A DNA stretch of 48,593 nucleotides, taken from Davidsoniella eucalypti. Lineage: Eukaryota; Ascomycota; Sordariomycetes; Microascales; Ceratocystidaceae. The stretch lies in contig RMBW01000159.1 of assembly GCA_004009845.1 (NCBI GenBank), positions 1 to 48,593 on the forward strand, written 5' to 3'. Position 1 is the first letter of the stretch. Each line of letters starts with the position of its first letter. The notes under the pieces were generated by a model. It did not search any database. It was not told the origin of the DNA and was given only the letters and a program-made list of their open reading frames with translations. Positions 1 to 7,678 of the stretch are shown here, piece by piece. The translations under genes were made by a program, and so were the position numbers.

Positions 1-2
1 CC

Positions 3-215
3 CCCAGCTGTCGAGATGTTTCCGCGCGCACCCCGACAAGAACCTGCGGCTTTGCACCTCGCTGCCCTCTCTGCTCCGGGAAGCACACAGCAGAGGAACA
101 CCACGTACAGAACCCCTGCAACCAATCGGGACACAAGGACTGCGACTGTAAGGTCAAATGCCCAATCTGTGGAGACAAGCACTCGGCGGTCACATGCGTG
201 AAGGCTCGTTTCTAA
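3..215 (+). CDS. LINE ORF1 (gag-like), C-terminal zinc-knuckle end, partial
   Basis: The reading frame starting at base 3 is open to the TAA at 213-215 and encodes only the end of the ORF1 protein. It is rich in Cys and His. A CPLC...H...H cluster lies near 63-101, and a clear CPICGDKHSAVTC knuckle (C-x2-C-x3-H-x4-C) lies at 159-197. Such knuckles bind the element RNA in the ribonucleoprotein particle. The frame is the same as that of ORF2, which starts at the very next base. The N-terminus is outside the window, so length and family cannot be compared. Confidence 0.8.
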   Translation, partial: PSCRDVSARTPTRTCGFAPRCPLCSGKHTAEEHHVQNPCNQSGHKDCDCKVKCPICGDKHSAVTCVKARF

Positions 216-3200
216 ATGATGAACGCTCTCCAGAACTGCAATTCAGGAGTCCAGACCATGCTGCGAATTATGCAAGCCAATGTTCAGAGGAAAGCAACAG
301 CCCAGAAAGCAGTTCTACAAGAGGCCCACAGAAGAGGAGTAGAGGTGGTGATGATACAGGAACCCCCTAGTCAAGGGGGCAGAACGTCCATACACCCGGA
401 ATTCGAGCAGATGATGCCTGTAGGAGGAAACACAAATGAGAGGAGAAGATCGATTTGCTTTGTCAGGAGGAGAGAAACTAGCAAATTCGAAGTATACAAT
501 GACGCCGCCATACCTCCGCACCCGGATGTTAGTGCAGTAGTTGTCAAACTACCACACCAAGGCCGAAACATCAAGATAGTGGGGATATACAACGCCGGCC
601 CGGGGAGCGCCAGAGAAAATGAGGCTGTAGGCCTACTAAGAAACCTCAGGATAGGAAGGTCGGAAAGATGGGTCATCATGGGTGACTTCAACTTACACCA
701 CAGCCGCTGGGATAACAAGGAGAAACAGCAGTCGGAGTCCCAGAAAAAGACAGCTGAAGACCTGATAGAGTGGTGGGAGGGGTGCGGCCTACTACACTTA
801 GGAGACCCGTCCACCCCCACTCACAAGAAAGGATACGTTATCGACCTGACCCTTGTCAAAGGCAACCTACTGCAAGACGTGGTTCGCCTCCATGCAGATG
901 CCTCCCTAGATTGCGGGAGTGACCACTACCCGAGAATACTGGAAATACACAGCCCGGCCCCATTCAGTCCAACCAAGACAAAATGCTGGAGAGAGATGGA
1001 CGAAGAGAAGTTCAGCAAAGAGTGCCAAAGGATAGCGGACGATATGGCACCTTTCCTATCAAAGGACAACACAATCCACACAGCGGAACTCGAATCCTTC
1101 GCGAGCACACTACTTGCCAAGATGCAGAGTGCTATCGACTCAGCAACACCTACTCGATTAGTCAAGGGGACAGGTTATAGATGGTGGGGGCCCGAATGCC
1201 GAGAGGCCAAACGAGAACTCTCTCAGGCCAGAAGGACATACACCTCGCTACTCCGCCTGGTGAAGAGCGGAGCTACCAACCTAACGGATGACCTCACCCT
1301 AGCAGAAGGTGTCTATAAGACTGCAACAGCACACTTCAACAACACAATCGCCAACGCTTGTCGCGAATTTTTCAGAAATGTGGTTTCCACCCTAAACTCG
1401 CCACAGAAGGCCTTCCATGCCGCGAAATGGCTCATCAGACCCCAGAAGTCCAGATCCCCTGCCCTGAAGAAAGCCAATGGAGTGATGGCCGAGACCTCAG
1501 AAGACAAACTGCAAACTCTGCGAGACGCACACTTGAAGGGCAAAGGTCTCCCAGACATAGACCGACCTACAGTAAGAGCAGACCTCAGTGAAAGATGGAC
1601 ACCCATAGAAGAGGAGGAGGCTAGAGAGGCGGTTTTCAAACCTCTGAACACAGCCCCTGGAGAAGACCGTATTCGGAACAAGGACCTTGCCAACAGCTGG
1701 CCCTTCCTTGGAGAATAATCACACACCTCTTCAATCTCTGCCTGAGCACAGGCTACCACCCTCAATGCTTCAAAATGGCGGTTCTGGTCGCCCTCAAGAA
1801 GCCTGGGAAAAAGGACTACAGTGACCCAGCCTCATATAGACTCATTTCGCTACTATGTACGCTGGCCAAGGCACTGGAGAGGATCGTAGCTAGCAGACTG
1901 GCCCGCGAATCGGTGAGAAGACGTCTCTTTGTTGGCAACTACACCTGCGCTTTACCAAGAAGATCTGCGTCAGACTTGGTAACAGCACTCGTCAGCGAAA
2001 TCAAAGAAGATCTCAGAAAAGGGAAAGTGGCAGCACTCCTCACATTCGATGTCTCTGGAGCCTTCGATGGAATTATGCCAAACAGAATGGTAGCCAGACT
2101 TGTGGAACAAAACTGGCCCCCATACCTGACCAAATGGACTCAATCTTTTCTTGAAGGACGAAAGGCCCAGGTGGTGTTGGACGGAGTGAAAGAGACACCT
2201 GGCCCGACATCAGGCAGCTTACCACAGGGCTCGCCAGTGTCACCCATTCTCTACTCACTGTACATGGCCCCCCTCTTCACCGGAAATCCAGTCAAGCTGA
2301 AGGGATATATGGATGATGGGGCCTGGAAAGTCACGGATGACACTCACGAAGGATGCATCGCCCAGTTGAAGGACCACCTAGCAGCCACGACCAGATGGGC
2401 CACGGAAAACGGCCTAAAGCTAGACCAGAAGAAATTCGGCCTCATCCACTTCTCAAGAAGGACAAAGAAGAAAAGAGGAGAAGATGACAACCCCGCTCTA
2501 CAGGTGACCGGTCTCCCAGTCATAGAGGCAACACAGAAGGACAAAGCACTAAGGTGGCTAGGAGTATGGTTTGACAGAAAACTGGCTTTTAAACCACACG
2601 TGATTGAAACAGCAAAGAAGCTAGAGAGGAATGTCGCCGCTTTGCAAATCCTGAAAGGGTGCAAGCATGGCGCTCCAGTAGAAGAAATCATTAGAGTGGT
2701 CAAAGCTATCTTCGTGCCAATCATCACATACTGCGCAGCCGCCTGGTGGGTCGCAGGTGAACACGGCAACAAAGGCAAGATTGACACTATCTCCAAAGCC
2801 TTGAGGAAAGCACTACTGGCGGCACTGCCGGTCTACAACACCACACCTACAGCACTTCTCCACATGCTCGCAAATCTGCCTCCAGTGCAGATTCTCCTAG
2901 ACTATGCAGTCAAAAGGGAAGCCGTTAGATGGTATCAACTAGACCCAATGCACCCACTCATGAGAGGAGTCATCCTAAGATCGGGAGCGGTCAGACAGGC
3001 CCTCCCCCACATCAGGGATTTACTGAGCAGCCTTGGGAAATCTATTGTTGCATACGGAACTTTCGACCCAGTTCCAGCCACAGCAGACACCCCACCACCA
3101 GAAGCCATTCTGGTGGGCCTAGACAAAGCAGCCGCCGCAGCAAGACACCAACAACTACGACGAACGAGGCCACCTACTGATGTGTGGTTGTATACAGATG

Positions 3201-4096
3201 GGTCAAAGATGGAAAATGGATGGACAGGGGCAGGTTGGACCGCCTCACAGGGTACAAATCTCCTGCTCAAGGGAAACGAAAAGTGTGGCAGCATGAAGGA
3301 AGTCATAGACGCTGAAATCATAGCCATCTTACGAGGACTTGAAAACCTGGAGATGGCGTCCCTGAAGGACTGTGATACAGTCTGGCTTTGCCTGGACAAT
3401 CAAGCGGCAATCACCCGCCTGACCAGCCCGAAGAATAAACCAGGCTCATCACAGGCTGAAGTGGACAGAGCACAAACCATCATCCAGGCCATTAAGACGA
3501 AGCGCCGGAACAGAAAGGTACACTGCATATGGGTACCTGGACATGAAGGTGTAGTTGGAAATGAAGAGGCGGACAAACTAGCCAAGGCAGCGGCAGTGAA
3601 CCCACACCCGGGACAGTCTAGACAGGAACTCAGAATGTATGAGGACCCTGACATGAAGTCAGTCGCCAAAGCTAGGAGGAGGATACATGAAGGACAACAA
3701 GAGGACTTTGAAAGGTGGTTTAGGAACCAGGCGGCCATTAGAGATAATGAAGAACGCAGAACCCTGGGTTTCCCCAATCTGAAGCGTTCAGCCGTACCAG
3801 GAGGACCGAGAAACATACAAGGAAAGGTTTTAGCCGCTCTATCTGGGCACGGCGATTTTAAGGACTACCATACCGTCCGAAAGCACGAGAATGCAGTCCT
3901 CACATGTGCCAGATGCGGAAAAGACAAAGATAGGACTCACTTATGGACCTGCCGAAGACGAACCAGACCTTGGAGCACCCGATTCACCCTAAAGCTGCTT
4001 GCCACGTTCAAGGGGAGACGGACGCTAGCCAAAGCTCTGATACGGGACGAAGAACAAGCCAACTATCAGGGCTACAGTCGTACAATCACCTTGTAA
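216..4096 (+). pseudogene. LINE ORF2: endonuclease-RT-RNase H polyprotein, one frameshift
   Basis: The polyprotein copies the element by target-primed reverse transcription. The first frame (216-1718, 500 codons) has the AP-endonuclease signs: Glu49 in IQEPP, GDFN at 156-159, and SDH at 235-237. The second frame (open to 4096) resumes with GYHPQCFK and carries RT motif A (FDVSGAFD, 2045-2068), motif B (SLPQGSPVSP) and the YMDD box at about 2306-2317. RNase H follows with Asp in YTDGS, Glu in DAEI, Asp in CLDN and the final His/Asp in GHEGVVGNEEAD. Near the end is C-x2-C-x7-H-x3-C (CARC...H...C, from about 3905). The frames differ by one base: the first runs into TAA at 1716-1718, while the second is open across the same point, so a single-base deletion near 1705-1714 is the simplest reading. 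Without it ORF2 would be about 1290 residues, normal for the family. The copy is probably not functional as it stands. Confidence 0.9.
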
Positions 4097-4341
4097 GACC
4101 TTCTGATGGAAAACTTTATACAGGGGTGGGGAAGGATGAGGATGTGAGGGACATGAAGCCCGGGAGCGGACGCCAGGTAACTGGATAGAGCTCGGTCTTT
4201 CATATCAGGCGTGAGGAAGAAGAAAATGGTGCTCAGAAAAATCGAGATACATGTACTCAGTGGGTTGACCCTGTGCTTGTAAATGCTCGGACTCGAAAAT
4301 GGTATTAGCTAAAAACTATGTAGATCCAAGAGGATAAATAG
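4097..4341 (+). other. LINE 3' UTR
   Basis: Between the ORF2 stop and the (AAC) tail is a non-coding stretch. Its end (GGACTCGAAAAT ... AGAGGATAAATAGAACAAC) resembles the last ~50 bases of the two short copies downstream (GGACTCGAAAAT ... AGAGAATAAATATAACAAC). A looser match lies further upstream around GGAAGGATGAGGATGT and CCCGGGAG. This suggests a common 3' recognition end used by one reverse transcriptase; that is an inference from reading by eye. Confidence 0.6.
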
Positions 4342-4373
<32 letters not shown>

Positions 4374-4374
4374 C
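4342..4374 (+). repeat. (AAC)11 tail of the LINE
   Basis: Eleven perfect AAC units directly follow GGATAAATAG. Tandem short-repeat 3' tails in place of poly(A) occur in several non-LTR families. The same repeat ends both downstream copies. Confidence 0.9.
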
Positions 4375-4606
4375 GCACAACCTTCCCTCCTACAACCCTC
4401 GGGGGGGTAACTTTGAGTTCAAGTTACCTCCCCCTTTGTCCAAAGACGAATTTTTCCCCTTCGTCGTGGGTTTTCAAGAGCGACCAGCACATATTCCCAA
4501 TGCTGCTGTCCATTCTTTTTATCTTTTTAGACACTTGTCTTTATTGATGCATCGAGTATGAGGCCTTGAGCCCGACTTTTTCCTCTCTCGAGAGATGTTC
4601 TCACCA
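4375..4606. other. Unassigned stretch between LINE tail and repeat copy A
   Basis: About 230 bases not shared with copy B and without a recognisable gene. They may be the 5' part of a longer element of which copy B is a 5'-truncated version, or old flanking DNA. There is a strong imperfect hairpin at about 4402-4434 (GGGGGTAACTT ... AAGTTACCTCCCCC) and a second short one around 4447-4467 (GACGAA ... TTCGTC). No pol III A/B box pair is convincing. Confidence 0.4.
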
Positions 4607-5099
4607 ACAATCGCCCCCCTTTTCGCCACACTCACGCGATCGCTGGTCTCCCGAGTCACTACACACTACAAAGCTCAGGGAGACACACTCATACTCGAAG
4701 GGCAACCTATTTTTGAAGGTTCCGGAAGCCCAACCCGCGGCGCGGGAGTCTTGTCGCTGTGCCTCTACCATCGCACCCGACTCGACTACGCCAATTTTGC
4801 TTCTCTCGACACTCGATCACCAGCCTCTTGGAGGCGCGTCGGATGGTGCGGTCACCTGATTACGTGGATGGTAGCCCCACTTAGGGCTTGGATGATGTGG
4901 GTCTTTTTTTGGGGAATGGTTTGAGGATGTTTCGAAGTTACAGGGGGTATCCATGAAGGCGTCCTATGGAGACCCGGGAGGGTAGTCCGGACCCGGACTA
5001 GGATACGGGTGGAAGTGGATAAGATATACCGGAGACAGAAAAATCGGCACGACCGGACTCGAAAATCCACTCGTAATAGTTTAGGAAGAGAATAAATAT

Positions 5100-5134
<35 letters not shown>
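4607..5134 (+). mobile_element. Non-autonomous retroelement copy A (SINE-like or truncated LINE)
   Basis: A block of about 530 bp that starts ACAATCGCCCCC and ends AGAGAATAAATA followed by about 12 AAC units (5100-5134). It is repeated almost exactly as copy B directly downstream (offset 529-530 bp, roughly 95% identity by eye). Small differences include a divergent patch around 5012-5040. It encodes no domain I recognise. The last ~50 bases and the AAC tail resemble the LINE 3' end, so mobilisation by that LINE is plausible. It could be a SINE with a LINE-derived tail or a 5'-truncated copy of a related LINE. It may begin upstream of 4607. Confidence 0.75.
5100..5134 (+). repeat. (AAC)n tail of copy A
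   Basis: About 11.7 AAC units between AATAAATAT and the TACAATCG start of copy B. On the minus strand this gives a run of Cys or Val codons, which is an artefact and not a protein. Confidence 0.9.
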
Positions 5135-5135
<1 letters not shown>

Positions 5136-5630
5136 ACAATCGCCCCCTTTTCGCCACACTCTCTCGCGATCGCTGGTCTCCCGAGTCACTACACACTACA
5201 AAGCTCAGGGAGACACACTCATACTCGAAGGGCAACCTATTTTTGAAGGTTCCGGAAGCCCACCCCGCGGCGCGGGAGTCTTGTCGCTGTGCCTCTACCA
5301 TCGCACCCGACTCGACTACGCCAATTTTTCTCTTCTCGCGACACTCGATCACCAGCCTCTTGGAGGCGCGTCGGATGGTGCGGTCACCTGATTACGTGGA
5401 TGGTAGCCCCACTTAGGGCTTGGATGATGTGGGTCTTTTTTATGGGGAATGGTTTGAGGATGTTTTGAAGTTACAGGGGGTATCCCTGAAGGCGTCCTAT
5501 GGAGACCCGGGAGGGTAGTCCGGACCCGGACTAGGATACGGGCGGAGGAGACAGAAAACCCGGTGACAGAAAAATCGGCTCGACCGGACTCGAAAATCCA
5601 CTCGTAATAGTTTAGGAAGAGAATAAATAT

Positions 5631-5668
<38 letters not shown>

Positions 5669-5669
5669 C
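5136..5669 (+). mobile_element. Non-autonomous retroelement copy B, tandem to copy A
   Basis: The second copy of the ~530-bp block. It begins at ACAATCGCCCCC immediately after the AAC tail of copy A and ends in (AAC)13 at 5631-5669. Same orientation as copy A and the LINE. The junction lies exactly at the tail of the preceding copy, as expected if one element inserted at or beside the tail of another, or if both used the same target. Confidence 0.78.
5631..5669 (+). repeat. (AAC)13 tail of copy B
   Basis: Thirteen AAC units followed by GCAACAACG and then the tRNA-Cys gene, so only nine bases separate the tail from the tRNA 5' end. Confidence 0.9.
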
Positions 5670-5678
5670 GCAACAACG

Positions 5679-5750
5679 GCTCAGATGACGCAGTGGTAGC
5701 GTGCGAGACTGCAGTTCTTGAAGTCATCGGTTCGACTCCGGTTCTGAGCT
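5679..5750 (+). tRNA. tRNA-Cys (anticodon GCA), no intron
   Basis: A complete 72-nt cloverleaf can be folded by hand. The acceptor stem is GCTCAGA (5679-5685) with TCTGAGC (5743-5749), seven perfect pairs. The D arm is ACGC-AGTGGTA-GCGT (5688-5702). The anticodon arm is CGAGA-CTGCAGT-TCTTG with anticodon GCA at 5711-5713. The variable loop is AAGTC. The T arm is ATCGG-TTCGACT-CCGGT. The discriminator is T at 5750, which fits the U73 identity element of tRNA-Cys. The B box (GGTTCGACTCC) is canonical. CCA is not encoded, as in eukaryotes. The gene sits nine bases downstream of an (AAC)13 retroelement tail. Confidence 0.95.
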
Positions 5751-5753
5751 TGC

Positions 5754-5758
5754 TTTTT
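5754..5758 (+). terminator. RNA polymerase III terminator of tRNA-Cys
   Basis: A run of five T four bases after the tRNA 3' end, the normal pol III stop signal. Confidence 0.8.
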
Positions 5759-6413
5759 GCCACCTCCGTAGAATAACGAGAAGCAGGCTGTGTATAACTT
5801 GGCTACATTGATGGATGGATGTCAGACACTAACTAACCTTTTTCCTATGATTCTCTTTTATTTTAATTTTATAAAAGCTCTCTCTCTCTATATGACATTC
5901 TTGATGATTCAGTTTAGTTTGGAAGTGACATTTGTTCTGTTATTCCTCTATGGAACTATGGAAGGAGGGTTTGAAAGCTGATGATGGTTGTTGAACTTGC
6001 TATGTATGCTAGGCGAGATGTTGAGACTATAAACAAAGATGGAAAGCAAAAGGAAGATAAGAATATAGTAAGTGAGAAGTGAAAGTAAAAAACAAAAAAG
6101 AAAAGGCAGTATGACAAGAAAGTGAAGAAAAGGTCGTCTAGGACAAAGAAAATAAGTAATGAAAACAGGAAAAAAAAAACAAATCCCCAGATAGAATGCC
6201 TTCATCCGGCAAAAGAAAATCGTTAGGCTATGTGTATAGCATGGAAAAGAGAAAAAGAGGATGCATCTTGTCGATCGTCGTATCAATGATGAGATGCATC
6301 GGGGCTTTTTCACAGCCCGGAGGAAAGGCCTAATCTTCGGATTGGCTGTTTGTTGTATTTTTTTTTTGTAATTTATATTGCTCATCGGGAGGTTGTTGAT
6401 TAATGCGAGATTC
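5759..6413. other. Intergenic, tRNA-Cys to GH16 3' end
   Basis: AT-rich, with a short CT repeat near 5878-5890 and purine-rich tracts (6050-6250). No coding ORF or RNA gene is recognised. It includes the probable 3' UTR of the minus-strand GH16 gene. Confidence 0.6.
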
Positions 6414-7678
6414 TTATATGCAAGTCGTGTTAGAAGCCTTGATCGCAGTAATGTTGCGGATCTGGTAGAGCGTATCTAAAAAAGAACTGTTAGTAATCTG
6501 ATCGTTGAGTACTATGAGAGGTTTGTAAGCACATACCAGTAGTGGGACCGGGCGAACCAGAGGAGCCTTCCATCTGGAGGTTGATGATCCTAAGAGATTG
6601 TTAGCACTTTACTCATATCAAGCAAGACTAGTTATAAGTTGGGACAGTTATAAGCTTACATATACATGGCCTTGCCAACATAATCCTTGCCAGTCTGAGT
6701 AGCAATCAAGGTATCATCCATGTAGAACTTAGCCTGGACGTCCTGGCCATTGATATCCTTAGTCTCGCAACGGATCTTGTGCCACGCATCAGGGTTGTCG
6801 TACTTGACATCCTGAGCCTCGACGGACGAGCTGGTGTTGAAGGTGTTGAAGCTGATATCGCCGGTACCCTTCCACTCGGCCATGTCAATCTCAGGAGGCC
6901 AGCCAACGACGGCAGTCAGCCAGAAGGCAGGCCATGAGCCAGTGACAACAGGTGCTCTGAACTCGCCTCCGTACGTGATGCCCATGCCGGTCTCAACAGT
7001 GAAGGTCTGCTTGGCGTGTACGGCACCGGACAGGTAGTTGATGTCGATGGTCTTGCCGCCCGATGTTGCGGGGCTCTGGCCGGTCACGCGAGTGGCGTTG
7101 AGGGTCAGAGTCTCAGTATCGCTGGCCAGCGAGATCTGGGACTTCGCCATGCGTGCGCTACCGTTGTGGTCGGTACCCCATGGGTAGAAACACGAGAAGT
7201 ACTTCTCCAGGTTGGCATCGGACGACAGAGCATCAGTCGGGATTAGCGTGGTGATGCTAGTAGCAGCTCGTCTAACCAATTCCAGCTTGCTGTTTGGCGC
7301 GGCCTCCATGTGGTTGACGGCAGCGGTGTCGTTGACATCCAGGCTACGGTGGTCCATGGGCGACATGACGTTGATCTTGGTCAACTGGGGACTCCGCGGG
7401 TGGCTCTTCAGTACTGACGGAGCAATGGCAGGATGGTGGTTCACGGGGCTTCTTGGGTGGTTCTTCAGAACCGAAGGAGCAATAGCTGGATGATGATTCA
7501 GTGGAGAACGGAGAGAGTGGCCTTTTATCACTGAAGGAGCAATAGCCGGGTGGTTGTTGAGAGGACTACGTGGGTGGCTCTTGATGACCGAGGGGGCAAT
7601 GGCCGGATGATGGTTCACGGGAAAGCTCAGGCCCATGCTAGCAAGCAGGGCCACCATCAAAGCTTGAGTGCCAACCAT
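6414..7678 (-). CDS. Secreted GH16 family glycosidase with repeat-bearing propeptide
   Basis: Glycoside hydrolase family 16 enzyme, likely acting on beta-1,3(1,4)-glucan-type polysaccharides in the cell wall or environment; exact substrate unknown. Three exons on the minus strand: 7678-6660, 6589-6537 and 6475-6414. The introns (70 and 61 nt) have GTAAGC/GTATGT donors and CTAAC branch sites, giving 377 residues. Residues 1-18 look like a signal peptide (VGTQALMVALLASMGLSFP). Residues 21-98 are four tandem ~19-20-residue repeats of the type NHHPAIAPSVIKSHPRSPL. A dibasic RR at 136-137 suggests Kex2 cleavage before the catalytic domain. The GH16 signature EIDMAE is at 263-268, with both catalytic Glu present. 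The spliced C-terminus reads MYMIINLQMEGSSGSPGPTT, typical of this family. Signal peptide, cleavage and substrate are inferred; fold and catalytic motif are visible. Confidence 0.92.

Larger units (their letters stand above)
1..4374 (+). mobile_element. Tad1-like LINE (non-LTR retrotransposon), 5' incomplete
   Basis: The window opens inside a non-LTR retrotransposon. In order there are the C-terminal zinc-knuckle end of ORF1 (to 215), a long ORF2 (216-4096) with AP-endonuclease, reverse transcriptase, RNase H and a terminal CCHC motif, a 245-nt 3' UTR, and an (AAC)11 tail at 4342-4374. Endonuclease plus RT plus RNase H with an ORF1 zinc knuckle is the usual layout of fungal Tad1-clade elements, so that placement is an inference from architecture. 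No LTR is seen. The element is nearly intact apart from one frameshift near 1709 and shows no obvious load of RIP-type stop codons, which suggests a fairly recent insertion. Its 5' end lies outside the window. Confidence 0.93.

Noticed and set aside
4852..5352. Minus-strand ORFs with a run of 11-12 Cys (also 5497-5763)
   Set aside because: The Cys or Val runs are the reverse complement of the (AAC)n tails; the flanks are retroelement sequence with no domain.
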